64,000 nt of DNA from a virus: the IMG/VR virus record IMGVR_UViG_3300036818_000127, positions 45,418-109,417 of that record; one strand, 5' to 3'. Shown in pieces: positions 1 to 8,495 of the stretch (positions are counted from its first letter, which is position 1; every line of letters begins with the position of its first letter). A program made the translations under genes and the position numbers. The notes beneath the pieces are model-generated. The model saw only the letters and a list, made by a program, of their open reading frames with translations, did not search any database and was not told the DNA's origin.

Positions 1-132
1 GTGGAAGCTGCCATACGAGGGGGAACCAATATCAAGACGCTCCAACAAGCGGGTGGCTGGTCAAGTCCCGCTATGCCACTGAGATACGCCGCAAAGGCTG
101 AAATTTCAAATGAAGGAGTAAAACTAGGATGA
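1..132 (+). CDS. Tyrosine recombinase/integrase, C-terminal fragment
   Basis: Reading frame 1 is open from the first base to a TGA at 130-132 and gives a 43-residue tail. It contains GGTNIKTLQQAGGWSS followed by AMPLRYA, which matches the end of the catalytic domain of phage-type integrases, where the active-site Tyr sits in a [RK]Y[AS] context (here RYA). These enzymes cut and rejoin DNA at attachment sites. The rest of the gene lies outside the window. The stop codon overlaps the ATG of the next gene (ATGA), so the two are probably translationally coupled. Confidence 0.7.
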   Translation: MEAAIRGGTNIKTLQQAGGWSSPAMPLRYAAKAEISNEGVKLG

Positions 133-470
133 ACCAACCAAATGATGACCGCTTCAAGAAGATAGAGGAACGCATTGACAAACTGGAACAAGAGAATACA
201 AAGAGCATAGAAGCTGAGCGGCTCCTGCTCCGGCTATCAAGGATGCATGACGTGAACGTAAAGGAACTGCTCGCCCTTTGCGGAAGGATCGATCTTGATA
301 CAGGAGATGCACGCGAGCGATTTGACGTGATTGAGAGGACTCTTTTCGATCATGGGAATAAGCTTGACAGAATAGAGGAACACCAGTTCAAGCAAGATGA
401 CAGGCTTGGCAGGATAGAGGAATTGCTTGTACAGTTGGTTACTAGACTACCACAGCCAGAGGGGGAATAG
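129..470 (+). CDS. Small coiled-coil protein
   Basis: The protein has 113 residues and is rich in Glu, Lys, Arg and Leu, with heptad-like repeats such as FKKIEERIDKLEQE at the start and DDRLGRIEELLVQLV at the end, so it should form a long coiled coil. No enzyme motif is visible. It starts inside the stop codon of the recombinase fragment and ends just before the sigma-factor promoter. A structural or adaptor role for the recombinase is possible, but no family is recognised. Confidence 0.6.
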   Translation: MNQPNDDRFKKIEERIDKLEQENTKSIEAERLLLRLSRMHDVNVKELLALCGRIDLDTGDARERFDVIERTLFDHGNKLDRIEEHQFKQDDRLGRIEELLVQLVTRLPQPEGE

Positions 471-475
471 GGAGA

Positions 476-504
476 TTGACAGACTATCTAGTCTAAAATA
501 TACT
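476..504 (+). promoter_or_regulatory. Sigma70-type promoter of the ECF sigma gene, with palindromic spacer
   Basis: TTGACA at 476-481 and TATACT at 499-504 are separated by exactly 17 bases. The spacer holds the inverted repeat AGACTA-TC-TAGTCT, which could be an operator. It is not the shared spacer found in the regulon promoters elsewhere in the window. Confidence 0.65.
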
Positions 505-544
505 TTTATTATCAAACAAAAGTACAGGTCCACCTAGCTCTTGT

Positions 545-570
545 TTTGCCGCCAGAGAGAAGGCGGCAAA
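545..570 (+). terminator. GC-rich hairpin in the 5' leader of the sigma gene
   Basis: TTTGCCGCC at 545-553 pairs perfectly with GGCGGCAAA at 562-570 across an 8-base loop and is followed by TTTCTT. It sits between the promoter and the sigma-factor start, so it may work as a terminator/attenuator rather than a simple gene end. Confidence 0.5.
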
Positions 571-588
571 TTTCTTGAAAGGACAGCA

Positions 589-1095
589 ATGATTGATGAA
601 TTCCTAGAAAATGCTAAAAATGGAGAGCATGAGGCGCTGAGTGAGATCTATCGGCATTTCTTTCCTAAGATATTTCATTTTATCCTAAAAAGGGTGGGTT
701 TTCATGAAACAGCAGAAGATCTCACCTCAGAGGTTTTTATTCAAATGCTCAAACATATCCGTCTATTTAAATCAGAAAATGCTATGGCGTTTCACAAGTG
801 GCTTTATCAGATTGCGAGGGCAGTGATAGCAGAGCATTACAGAAAAAGAAAAGATATACTCTCACTTGAACAGAATGATGAGAGCATCTTCGATGAAATC
901 GCCCAGCATGAGGCATGGCTGGATCTTGTCCAAGGAATCAACAAGCTCCAAGACTCGCACCGTCAACTCATTATCGACCGCTTTATTTTAGGGTATAATC
1001 AGGCAACCATCGCAAGGCTTACAGGAAAGAAAGAGGGTACAATTAGAGTAACTGAATATCGTGCAACACAAAATCTACGAAAATTGATACGTTGA
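589..1095 (+). CDS. ECF-type RNA polymerase sigma factor
   Basis: This 168-residue protein has the two-domain plan of extracytoplasmic-function sigma factors. Region 2 spans roughly residues 15-80 (ALSEIYRHFFPKIFHFIL, then AEDLTSEVFIQM and the aromatic-rich HKWLYQIARAVIAEHYR). Region 4 is the C-terminal helix-turn-helix (DRFILGYNQATIARLTG then KKEGTIRVTEYRA). The ATG at 589 follows GAAAGGACAGCA, a better start than the upstream TTG. It would direct RNA polymerase to its own promoter set; no anti-sigma gene is visible next to it. It has its own promoter with a palindromic spacer. Confidence 0.85.
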   Translation: MIDEFLENAKNGEHEALSEIYRHFFPKIFHFILKRVGFHETAEDLTSEVFIQMLKHIRLFKSENAMAFHKWLYQIARAVIAEHYRKRKDILSLEQNDESIFDEIAQHEAWLDLVQGINKLQDSHRQLIIDRFILGYNQATIARLTGKKEGTIRVTEYRATQNLRKLIR

Positions 1096-1216
1096 GAAGG
1101 CGGGTTTTATTTTTTTGTTTCAAGAGAAAGCCGCTCGCAGGCAAAGTTGCCAGTACCACGAGCGGCCATATTGTGATCTCCCCAGACACAATAATATCAG
1201 GATACATTATAGCATA

Positions 1217-1409
1217 CTACCTTTTTAGGATGTCCTCTGGGATAGAGAACAGGCCGAGCTGGCCCCGACAGTAGATCTCAGGGTCTATCGGTCGGGCATT
1301 TTCCAGGACAAGCCCATAAGGGCCACAGAACCAAGGATCATCACTCTCTGTCACAGCAGTCGCACCACACAAGCTCTCGTACAATTTTTTCACAGATATC
1401 GCACTTCAT
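1217..1409 (-). pseudogene. Small Cys-rich protein, probably frameshifted
   Basis: An ATG at 1409 overlaps the stop of the upstream gene (ATGA) and opens a 22-residue frame with CxxC and CxCC motifs (MKCDICEKIVRELVWCDCCD) that stops soon after. The +1 frame continues for about 42 protein-like residues (including DDPWFCGPYGLVLENA) to a TAG at 1217-1219. Together they look like one ~60-residue zinc-binding protein broken by a single-base shift. A separate GTG-started frame at 1393 would also be open, but it lacks a clear ribosome site. A sequencing error or programmed frameshift cannot be excluded. Confidence 0.4.
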
Positions 1410-1603
1410 AGTCCCTCACTTAGTACATTCTCTAGTACTAACTGTACTGCATTTTTCTTATCCCAGAGCTTCGCCAGCATACGGGCATGATCAGCTTTCT
1501 CTATAGCATCTGTCTCTTTTTGATAGAGACTCTCAACCCTCCTGATTTCATATTCATATACCCATAGCTGAGATCGAATAAGATCCTCTAATGAAAATGG
1601 CAT
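1406..1603 (-). CDS. Small helical protein of unknown function
   Basis: The start at 1603 (MPFSLEDLIRSQLWVYEYEI) is preferred because GGAGGA lies 8 bases upstream and the ATG overlaps the TAA of the preceding gene. The 65-residue product is predicted all-helical with many charged residues and no recognised motif. It is translationally coupled on both sides within the leftmost minus-strand operon. Confidence 0.55.
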   Translation of the reverse strand: MPFSLEDLIRSQLWVYEYEIRRVESLYQKETDAIEKADHARMLAKLWDKKNAVQLVLENVLSEGL

Positions 1604-1944
1604 TACTGTTTCCTCCATGCCAAGTCCCATTGTGTACTAAGAGTCTGCTTTACAAGATTATATGCATAGGGACTAGATCCGCCATAGACCCAGAACCTTG
1701 AAAAGTGTACTGGTACCCATCGGCCTTCTTCATGGTCCCGACCAGCTAAGAAGTTTACCTCTGTCCCATACTCATCTATATAGTGGTACTGAGCGGGGAG
1801 TAGATAGGTGGAACTAAATTTCCTAGCTGCTGCCTGGAAACTCAGATGGAATCCGAGAGTTTCCAGTAGTGCGGTCACCTCCCTGACTGGAGGACATGTT
1901 CCACAAAATGCATCCAGATTAGCAAGGGTTGCTGTTTTGATCAT
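1603..1944 (-). CDS. Unknown protein, 113 aa
   Basis: A strong AGGAGG lies 4 bases before the ATG at 1944. The product contains two Cys near the N terminus (FCGTCPPVREV) and several aromatic residues (LLPAQYHYIDEYG, HFSRFWVYGGSS), suggesting a compact alpha/beta fold. I do not recognise the family. It overlaps the next gene by one base. Confidence 0.6.
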   Translation of the reverse strand: MIKTATLANLDAFCGTCPPVREVTALLETLGFHLSFQAAARKFSSTYLLPAQYHYIDEYGTEVNFLAGRDHEEGRWVPVHFSRFWVYGGSSPYAYNLVKQTLSTQWDLAWRKQ

Positions 1945-1952
1945 GGTACCTC

Positions 1953-2345
1953 CTATTCATCTCCGTGATAATCAGTTTCGTTGTAACATTCATAAGCACT
2001 AGACAAGTCACGTTCCCATGCTGCCTCATTAGCATCTTTCATATCCGCCAATGATACAGGACTTTCTGCTAGTTGCTCTTCTATTCTATGAGTCAGATAG
2101 CCCATGAGAGCGGAGTCTATATGAAAATCATGTTGACTTCCATGCAACTCATCGTCCTCGAAGTCCTCTGGGGAACCATTATAGTCATTATAACTCTTCA
2201 TGAGGGCACGACGGTCTTCTAGGGCGGGCACCGATTTCGTCAGATCAAAATCATTGCAACCGTGATTACTAAAGCTATCTGAAGCAAGCTTTAGGAGTTC
2301 TATGAGAAGCTTCGCCTCAGCATCGGTAAGTGTAATGTTATGCAT
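1953..2345 (-). CDS. Acidic protein of unknown function, 130 aa
   Basis: The protein is strongly acidic, with a DFEDDEL stretch in the middle and YNETDYHGDE at the C terminus, and begins with a helix (LTDAEAKLLIELLKLA). No catalytic motif is visible. Spacing of 8 bases to the downstream gene places it in the operon running from 3850 to 1217. Confidence 0.6.
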   Translation of the reverse strand: MHNITLTDAEAKLLIELLKLASDSFSNHGCNDFDLTKSVPALEDRRALMKSYNDYNGSPEDFEDDELHGSQHDFHIDSALMGYLTHRIEEQLAESPVSLADMKDANEAAWERDLSSAYECYNETDYHGDE

Positions 2346-2348
2346 TGC

Positions 2349-2585
2349 TTACTCCTGCCTCTCAAAAGACCCTGTTTCAACAAAGCTTTGGAGGTATGGC
2401 AAAAGTGCTGCAACCTGCTCTCGCGAAAAGTGGGTAAAGGGCGCATGGAGGCTAATGTTGTCCTCTTCTCTTATCGCACACCGTAAAGAGTCTTTTTGTG
2501 CAACTATAGTGAATTTCTCATTATAGTTGGCTATAAAGGAAATGTACTGATCCCCAGTGGGGGAAACGCCTGTTTCAATGTTCAC
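2349..2585 (-). CDS. Unknown protein, 78 aa, GTG start
   Basis: The frame opens with GTG at 2585 and ends 3 bases before the next gene. The N-terminal half reads as beta strands (QYISFIANYNEKFTIVAQ) and the C-terminal half as a helix ending in LLPYLQSFVETGSFERQE. A GGGGC/GCCCC hairpin lies upstream between this gene and the 2662-3093 gene and may lower read-through. Confidence 0.5.
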   Translation of the reverse strand: MNIETGVSPTGDQYISFIANYNEKFTIVAQKDSLRCAIREEDNISLHAPFTHFSREQVAALLPYLQSFVETGSFERQE

Positions 2586-2661
2586 TTTGTTTCTCTTTTC
2601 TTGAGCCGTGATCTTTTTCTCCTGTGGGGCTTGTTAGGCCCCACTACTAACTAACTATCCT

Positions 2662-3093
2662 CTAGCTAAAATCAGAAGCACTGTAACGATGTATGGAAGT
2701 TGAACTTTCACATTCAAAACAGTAGTAAGTGTCATCTCCTGGAACCATATACATCCCGTGAGAATTGGATTGATTGTTCATATCATCATTCCACTCGTCC
2801 CAATTCATAGCATGCCCACATTCAAACAGAACAGTACGATTGCCGAGTGGATTGCTCTCCCAAAACCTCCTGACTATGAGTCTCCCCTCTTCTATGCGGT
2901 CTAGCTCATTAGCAGTAAGTCTCATGCTGCTTGAGGATATCTCGCCCCGACTATCAGCACATACAATATGGATACCCTCTCGGGTAATCTCTGCAATGGT
3001 GGAGCTGACCTCCATAGTGCTCGTATTAAGGCTTTCACGAAGCCTCAAATACAAGATGCCTCTTTCAAAACTGATGATATGTCTCTCGTTCAT
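2662..3093 (-). CDS. Unknown protein with C-terminal Cys/His cluster, 143 aa
   Basis: The N-terminal two thirds look like a beta-rich domain. The C-terminal third carries spaced metal-ligand-like residues (FECGHAMNWDEW, then YYCFECESS), suggesting a small zinc-binding module. No known family is recognised. Confidence 0.6.
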   Translation of the reverse strand: MNERHIISFERGILYLRLRESLNTSTMEVSSTIAEITREGIHIVCADSRGEISSSSMRLTANELDRIEEGRLIVRRFWESNPLGNRTVLFECGHAMNWDEWNDDMNNQSNSHGMYMVPGDDTYYCFECESSTSIHRYSASDFS

Positions 3094-3099
3094 TTGTTC

Positions 3100-3297
3100 C
3101 TACTTTCCTGTAAATTTCACATTATACACATGAGGGCTCAAGATATTGACCTTTTGCTCAAGCCCATCTCTATCTATGAAAACTACGATTTGAGTATCAT
3201 ATGCGCCAATCTTCACTTTTCCACCTAGAGAGAGGACTTTTCCACTCTCTTTGACATACCTTCCGGTCTGCGTGTATGATCCGTGTGTAATCCTCAT
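3100..3297 (-). CDS. Small beta-rich protein, 65 aa
   Basis: Alternating hydrophobic and charged residues (GGKVKIGAYDTQIVVFIDRD) indicate a small beta barrel or SH3-like fold. It lies 6 bases upstream of the 2662-3093 gene in the same operon. Function is unknown. Confidence 0.5.
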   Translation of the reverse strand: MRITHGSYTQTGRYVKESGKVLSLGGKVKIGAYDTQIVVFIDRDGLEQKVNILSPHVYNVKFTGK

Positions 3298-3311
3298 TTT
3301 AGTTGCTCCCC

Positions 3312-3524
3312 TTATGACTCTCGAAGTGCTACTTCAATAGTCATCAAAGACTGAACCTGATGGTAGAGGTCCATACTTTTTGTATGTGCTGCTACCCATC
3401 CATTTTTGTTGATTAAAGAGTCTGTTAGATCTCGCTGAAGATCTAATGCTTTGTTCAATGCTGAGATTGTATTGAGCAAGGACAATCTCCCTACTCCTAT
3501 TGATGAATCTATCCTATAAAACAT
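3312..3524 (-). CDS. Small helical protein, paralogue of 13657-13890
   Basis: The 70-residue product contains RLSLLNTISALNKALDLQ, then SLINKNG and HQVQSLMTIEVALRES. The same pattern (LASLLNSISILGKALEYQ, SLIENP, DQIQAMEIVAAGLQS) occurs in the gene at 13657-13890, so these are paralogues. Both sit in minus-strand operons read from the shared regulon promoter. No function is known. Confidence 0.6.
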   Translation of the reverse strand: MFYRIDSSIGVGRLSLLNTISALNKALDLQRDLTDSLINKNGWVAAHTKSMDLYHQVQSLMTIEVALRES

Positions 3525-3550
3525 TGATTTTTCCTTTACTGTTTCCTAAC

Positions 3551-3850
3551 TTACTGAATACGGGCAGAAAATCCGCGTTTCGCTGGGACATAGGTCAATG
3601 TCCATCCGCTTGAAGTAAAGAGATTTCTGATTGTCATATACTGACTTGCTGCTTCGCTAACTGTGAGATTGTATCTCTGAATGTAACTCTGATTTCCTCT
3701 CATAACCTCATGACAGATTGCTACCCAAGTGAGCCACTGCTGAAGATGTTTTTGACTCCAACTTCGTGTAAACTCTTTATGATCTTTTGCTACCTCATAC
3801 TCAAGCATTGATGTAACTGCTTCTTTGGTCCATGCTAATGGTGCTTTCAT
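3551..3850 (-). CDS. Unknown protein, 99 aa, first gene of operon
   Basis: This is the first gene after the regulon promoter at 3904-3932. It has a Trp-rich middle (WSQKHLQQWLTWVAICHEVM) and a basic C terminus (YVPAKRGFSARIQ). The 5' leader resembles those of the other regulon units. No family is recognised. Confidence 0.6.
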   Translation of the reverse strand: MKAPLAWTKEAVTSMLEYEVAKDHKEFTRSWSQKHLQQWLTWVAICHEVMRGNQSYIQRYNLTVSEAASQYMTIRNLFTSSGWTLTYVPAKRGFSARIQ

Positions 3851-3903
3851 TTTGTTTTTCCTTTGCTATTTAACTAACTTGATTAACTTCTTGATCTACT
3901 AGA

Positions 3904-3932
3904 AGTATATCATATCTTCCATAAACTGTCAA
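3904..3932 (-). promoter_or_regulatory. Regulon promoter copy 1
   Basis: On the minus strand TTGACA (3932-3927) and TATACT (3909-3904) flank the conserved 17-bp spacer GTTTATGGAAGATATGA. It reads the operon from 3850 down to 1217. Confidence 0.85.
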
Positions 3933-3947
3933 GGGTTTGAAGGGCAA

Positions 3948-3963
3948 TTTATGGAAGATATGC
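3948..3963 (+). promoter_or_regulatory. Extra operator-like copy without promoter boxes
   Basis: The core TTTATGGAAGATATGC recurs in the opposite orientation 15 bases upstream of the -35 box of promoter copy 1, without TTGACA or TATACT. A core kept free of promoter hexamers supports reading it as a protein-binding site. Confidence 0.55.
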
Positions 3964-3967
3964 TCTT

Positions 3968-6900
3968 TTACCATAAATTGGTTTGAACGGCTGCTGCTAC
4001 CTTTTTAGCTTTCCGTGTCCTCTTCAAGGCATCTCGCTTAGCCCTCAGAGCTGCCCAGGGGTCCTGAGTAAGTGCTACTGGTATGATTATCATGGGCTCA
4101 ACTGATCCCTTCAATGGCTCTGTGGTAATGTCTCCTGCAAGTGGTATCTCCATATCCTCCTGCTCAGGATCGGCATCGGCTGTGATGTATTCATTCCGTG
4201 CAAGGGCTGCTTCCTCAGATGCTTTGAATTGCCTCTGGAGTTCTTCGGCCTCGGCCATCAGGTCGGCTGTGTTATTTTTCCCGCTATCAAGGGCTTCCTT
4301 GACCTGTCGGGCAAGGGCAATTGAGAAGCTACTATCGCTGTCCCCTTCATCTACTCCAAAGGAGACAAGTCCCTCTCCTGGTAGCTGGCCCTCAACCATA
4401 AAGGCAGTTTCCATCTTCCGTGACATTAATAACAAGAGACGCTGCTCCATTGTCGGGTAGACTAATATGATGACCTTGGTGTGCTTTGTCTGCTTTGGTC
4501 TATGTATCCTTCTAAAGGATTGCCGCATCTGGGATGTCGATGTCGGGACCTCAGAACAGATAATCGTGTGGAAGTCTATTAGGTCGAGACCTACTTGGAC
4601 CAGGGCGCTATTGCAGATAAGAACATTGCATCCGTTCTCGACATGCTTCTTGAGTACTGCTTCCCTTCCTAATGTATTACCTGATCTCAGGATAGCAACC
4701 TGGGGGATGTTCCCATTGCGAGGGCGGACGTGAGTCTCTATCAGGGACTTATAGCGGGGCTGGATATCATGCTCCCCTGTATTTTCGCAGTAGATGATAA
4801 CCTTTCTGTCCTGCTCCAGCTCCCCTTGGATAATGTCAATTATCCTTTGCTCTTTGGGATAGATCTCTGACTCATCGAGCTTCCTAGCCGTTCCAAGAAT
4901 GTAGCCTGTCTTTTTGACTGAGCAGACAGTCTCTTCAAAGGGCATATTAGGGTAGCGCCTCAAACATTGGAACCAAGAACCTAATGCCCTCTTATCCCCT
5001 AGTACTAGCATTGCAGCTAACTCAGCAGTGATTGTACTCTCAAACGATTTATATGCTTCTTCCAGGGGTCCCGACATTGGAATGATGTCTACCTCTTCAG
5101 AGTAGGGAGGTAAGTACGGGGCCACATCTTTAAGCTCCAGGAAGGCAGATCGTTCAAACAAAGGCGGAAGGCCATTCGGTGAGAATGCGGCCATCTCATG
5201 TTCTTCTCCACGACCGCTGGACTTTTTCTTGCTTATAGCTCCATCTCCGCCGCTATCTAAGTCATCCTTCTTTTCCTTAATCACAGTTTTTCTGGCTCCG
5301 TACCGATCAACCCATTCCCTCATGCCATCATAAGAGAATTGCTGGCGGACATCTGGATTAATACTCCAGGCGAAGGGGAATAATGATGAGGCATACCCAT
5401 TACATAAGGTCCCCGTTAGACCTAAGTAGGATTCGCATGCTCCCATCAGGGAACGTCGGGCAAAGTCGAGGGCTGTCCCCTCCTTCCCTTGGTGGATCTC
5501 ATCGCTGATCAGGAGTTTGAAGAAACCTGAATGAAACTTTCTAATATAGTCGGCCACGCTGAACCGTCGAAAGCTGGTATCCTTGACAGTCTTAGGGAGA
5601 CTTCCAAGGCTGTCTGGAAGAGGGAGGGCAACTACTGCATCGCCACTTCTCAATACTGACTTAGGCTCAAAGTCCTTCCCTGTCGTGTACTGCCATAAGG
5701 GACCACCGCAGGAACCGCACCATCTCTTTTTGTGCTTTTTAGCACTGATCCACAATTCTTGTTCAGTGACGTAAGCTCCTTCATCCTCATCCATCTCTTC
5801 TTCTATTGAAGAGAGGGCTTTTCCATTTCGCTTCTTGCGTGCTATCTGATCCTTTTTTCTTTTGTAGTCAGGATTGCTTTTCATTAAGCGATCAATGCGT
5901 GCCTGATCCTTTACAGGAGCAAAACAGCTCGGGCAGCATGGTGTCAATCTAGGAAGTTTCGTTTCCTCGTCATGCTGTACTGCCACCTTTCCATTCGCAT
6001 CTAGTGTTCGCATTGGGGAAAGCCGATATGCCAACGTCCAGGCCATACTCAACTTGGCCGTCCCATTAGGGATAATGACTAGGTGACATGGCTTCTGAGG
6101 AAGTGGGCGACCATGCAATTTTGCTTCATCATATTGCTGCCGCCAGTCCTGGAGTTCATAGTCAATCCTTTTGATAACCCTCTCAATACATCCGACTGCC
6201 GACAGTTTCTCGCCTCTCCAGAATGGATCAAATTGCCTTAGCTCTCTTGACTTCTCAGGAGTATCAATTCTCTGAACAACAATCGCATGGACATTTGGGA
6301 TAGTATCCTCTGCCTCGCGTTTCCATTTGTACGCGATGATCTCTGGGACCATCACGACAGCTGGGGAAAGCTCAATCTTCTTAGCTGTTGAGGGAAGCAT
6401 GTCAGCACAGCCATTCAGGTCCATATCCCCTAAGAAGAGGGTGGATAGGGATAAGTAGGTCTTGCCAGTCGCCATCTCGGCGATCTCACCGACCCTATTC
6501 ATAGGAGCATGATCTTTCCCTCCGACCATTGCATTCACAATAGCAAGGATAAAGCCTTTCTGTCTACCGAGCGGTTGACGTAGCATCCGAGAGAAGGCGG
6601 CGTTGGCCCAGGGGACTTGAGACGGGCTGTGATAGAGCGGGGGATTGCTCTCTAACAGCTTCTCTGTTAGGGCTCCACCAAAGTTATCCAGGAAGGAACG
6701 AAGAGACATTGTTTCATGGGGAATGCTGAGCATCCCGACCATTGGCCCTGTTTCAATCCTGATAAGCTGACCGAGGGTATCACCTTCTGTCATATCGATA
6801 CACCAGAGGGATGACTCGAAGCTATCACGTTTCTCTGTGATGATATTCTCTTCATCTTCAGAGACCTTGGTCACTTTGCGCTTTCTTGAGAAGCCCTTTA

Positions 6901-7966
6901 CAACTACTGTACGGCCATCTTTACCTACAAGATAGGCCCCATTGACTATTCCAGCAGCAGCCATGATGGCCCGATGCCCATCTTTAAGTGGCTGGACGGG
7001 CCGACCAGAGGCATTGCCTCTATCTTGATCAGACGGCCAGTGAAGAGCCTTATATTGCAGTTTGCTATAGACCCCATTCGCTGGAAGGCTAGCACCCTGC
7101 GGAACTGCAAGGAGTGCAGCAGCCTCTTCTGGATCGAACCTGCTCGGAGACCAATACTTGATAGCAGATCTTGCTATGGGGATAGAATACTGTCCATATC
7201 CATCACTCCGTGAAGTCACAGCCTCGATGGGTGAAATGTCATCATGGGGGTTATCTGTTGTGCCAAGCTCAATGAGGACTTTCTCTGTAGACCGATCTGA
7301 TCGCTGGCCGAATCCCTTCTGGGCAATCACGACGACCTGATCAAACATCTCAAACATGGGGACAGGCTTCTCTTTGTTCTCTACCATCTCAGGCGTGGCA
7401 AAGGGAGTATCAGGGAACCGCAGCACCTTGATGTCGGTGTACCACTGAGAAAGATATGATGCCCCTTTCTCAACGATCCATTGTGGGACAATCCAAATCA
7501 GGACCCCGCCAGGACATAATTTCTTCGTAGTTCGTCTGAGGAAAGTCAATTCTAGCCGCTCGCCGCCGGACTCTTTGTCCCAATCATATGGCGGGTTTAC
7601 GAATGCCAACTGGAACCCGCCATCAAGAGAGTCCCCGCTAGAGATAAGAGACTGGAAGAATGATGCATGCAGGACATCATCTAGAACTTTCCTCGCAGCC
7701 TTTACCCGCGAGATATTGGGCTCGATGCCATGGGTGAGGACTTGAGGGAATGTGTGACAGTAGTGCCACATCTGCTGAATGTGCTCTCTGTATTCCTTGG
7801 CGAGAAGTTCTAAGGCTCTCCCCTTGCCTGCACATGGATCAAGAAACCTCATCTCTTGAGCATCCCCTGATGGGTAGCGGCAACTGAGGTATTGAGCTAT
7901 CATCGATATAACTGGCTCAGGGGTTGGGTAGTACAACCCTTTGACCTGTGATTCTGTCCTAGGCAT
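3968..7966 (-). CDS. DNA methyltransferase-helicase fusion, 1332 aa
   Basis: The N terminus is an adenine-methyltransferase-like domain, with an SAM-binding FLDPCAGKGRALE at about residues 41-53 and the catalytic-type NPPY at 124-127. A superfamily 2 helicase follows, with a Walker-A-like MATGKTYLS near residue 498, DEIH near 822, TGT just after it and the C-terminal QMRQSFRRIHRPKQ near 1150. Two CxxC pairs between about 677 and 755 look like an inserted zinc ribbon. Proteins of this architecture occur on phages and plasmids; DarB-like protection against restriction is a possible role, but this is inference. It is read from promoter copy 2 together with 7979-8338, 12 bases upstream. Confidence 0.8.
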   Translation of the reverse strand: MPRTESQVKGLYYPTPEPVISMIAQYLSCRYPSGDAQEMRFLDPCAGKGRALELLAKEYREHIQQMWHYCHTFPQVLTHGIEPNISRVKAARKVLDDVLHASFFQSLISSGDSLDGGFQLAFVNPPYDWDKESGGERLELTFLRRTTKKLCPGGVLIWIVPQWIVEKGASYLSQWYTDIKVLRFPDTPFATPEMVENKEKPVPMFEMFDQVVVIAQKGFGQRSDRSTEKVLIELGTTDNPHDDISPIEAVTSRSDGYGQYSIPIARSAIKYWSPSRFDPEEAAALLAVPQGASLPANGVYSKLQYKALHWPSDQDRGNASGRPVQPLKDGHRAIMAAAGIVNGAYLVGKDGRTVVVKGFSRKRKVTKVSEDEENIITEKRDSFESSLWCIDMTEGDTLGQLIRIETGPMVGMLSIPHETMSLRSFLDNFGGALTEKLLESNPPLYHSPSQVPWANAAFSRMLRQPLGRQKGFILAIVNAMVGGKDHAPMNRVGEIAEMATGKTYLSLSTLFLGDMDLNGCADMLPSTAKKIELSPAVVMVPEIIAYKWKREAEDTIPNVHAIVVQRIDTPEKSRELRQFDPFWRGEKLSAVGCIERVIKRIDYELQDWRQQYDEAKLHGRPLPQKPCHLVIIPNGTAKLSMAWTLAYRLSPMRTLDANGKVAVQHDEETKLPRLTPCCPSCFAPVKDQARIDRLMKSNPDYKRKKDQIARKKRNGKALSSIEEEMDEDEGAYVTEQELWISAKKHKKRWCGSCGGPLWQYTTGKDFEPKSVLRSGDAVVALPLPDSLGSLPKTVKDTSFRRFSVADYIRKFHSGFFKLLISDEIHQGKEGTALDFARRSLMGACESYLGLTGTLCNGYASSLFPFAWSINPDVRQQFSYDGMREWVDRYGARKTVIKEKKDDLDSGGDGAISKKKSSGRGEEHEMAAFSPNGLPPLFERSAFLELKDVAPYLPPYSEEVDIIPMSGPLEEAYKSFESTITAELAAMLVLGDKRALGSWFQCLRRYPNMPFEETVCSVKKTGYILGTARKLDESEIYPKEQRIIDIIQGELEQDRKVIIYCENTGEHDIQPRYKSLIETHVRPRNGNIPQVAILRSGNTLGREAVLKKHVENGCNVLICNSALVQVGLDLIDFHTIICSEVPTSTSQMRQSFRRIHRPKQTKHTKVIILVYPTMEQRLLLLMSRKMETAFMVEGQLPGEGLVSFGVDEGDSDSSFSIALARQVKEALDSGKNNTADLMAEAEELQRQFKASEEAALARNEYITADADPEQEDMEIPLAGDITTEPLKGSVEPMIIIPVALTQDPWAALRAKRDALKRTRKAKKVAAAVQTNLW

Positions 7967-7978
7967 GACTTATACTCC

Positions 7979-8338
7979 TTATTTCACGCTGTATGTGTTT
8001 GAAACTGCATCAAAGGAAAATACTACAAATGACTGACGTGAGAACCTGACTATTTTGCTTATATGTTCCTGATAATCACTACCTGTATCGCCATCCCGTT
8101 GGACCCTATCAAGTGTCTGGCAAAGCTCATTAAGAGCATTCTTGAGATCTTTTATGGACCTTGCATACCATTGACGAAACCCCTTTGTAGTCTCTGGGAA
8201 TGTACAATAGCCGCTCTCTACAAGGCTCTTGCGGATACTCTCAATTGCACTTGATATTTCTCTGTTTGATCCTTTTCCGTACTGCTTTTCTAAGGCATTG
8301 ATCTCTTTTACCAGTTTTGCAACTTCTGTTTTATTCAT
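7979..8338 (-). CDS. Unknown helical protein, 119 aa
   Basis: It is the first gene after regulon promoter copy 2 and lies 12 bases upstream of the methyltransferase-helicase. The sequence is mostly helical (MNKTEVAKLVKEINALEKQ, IKDLKNALNELCQTLDRV) with a short beta-like end. The gene pairing suggests a partner or antitoxin-like role, but nothing in the sequence proves it. Confidence 0.6.
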   Translation of the reverse strand: MNKTEVAKLVKEINALEKQYGKGSNREISSAIESIRKSLVESGYCTFPETTKGFRQWYARSIKDLKNALNELCQTLDRVQRDGDTGSDYQEHISKIVRFSRQSFVVFSFDAVSNTYSVK

Positions 8339-8388
8339 TTTTGCTTGCTCCTTTGATACTAACTTGACTAACTTCTTGATCTACTAGT

Positions 8389-8417
8389 AGTATAGCATAT
8401 CTTCCATAAACTGTCAA
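8389..8417 (-). promoter_or_regulatory. Regulon promoter copy 2
   Basis: Minus-strand TTGACA at 8417-8412, spacer GTTTATGGAAGATATGC and TATACT at 8394-8389. An ATTGCCCT element lies upstream of the -35 box. It reads 8338 through 3968. Confidence 0.85.
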
Positions 8418-8454
8418 GCATAAAAGAGGTATTTAGGGCAATGTTTGGAAATAA

Positions 8455-8488
8455 GAAAAACTGGAGCAAGTATCGAACCTGCTCCAGG
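8455..8488 (-). terminator. Intrinsic terminator after 8496-9272
   Basis: On the minus strand CTGGAGCA (8487-8480) pairs with TGCTCCAG (8468-8461) and is followed by TTTTTC. A sister copy of this hairpin with the same GGAGCA stem ends the plus-strand operon at 18449-18483. Confidence 0.8.
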
Positions 8489-8495
8489 ATGGGGG

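Noticed and set aside
1092-1274. 60-residue plus-strand frame after the sigma gene
   Set aside because: It begins inside the sigma gene's stop region without a ribosome site and lies opposite the Cys-rich microgene.
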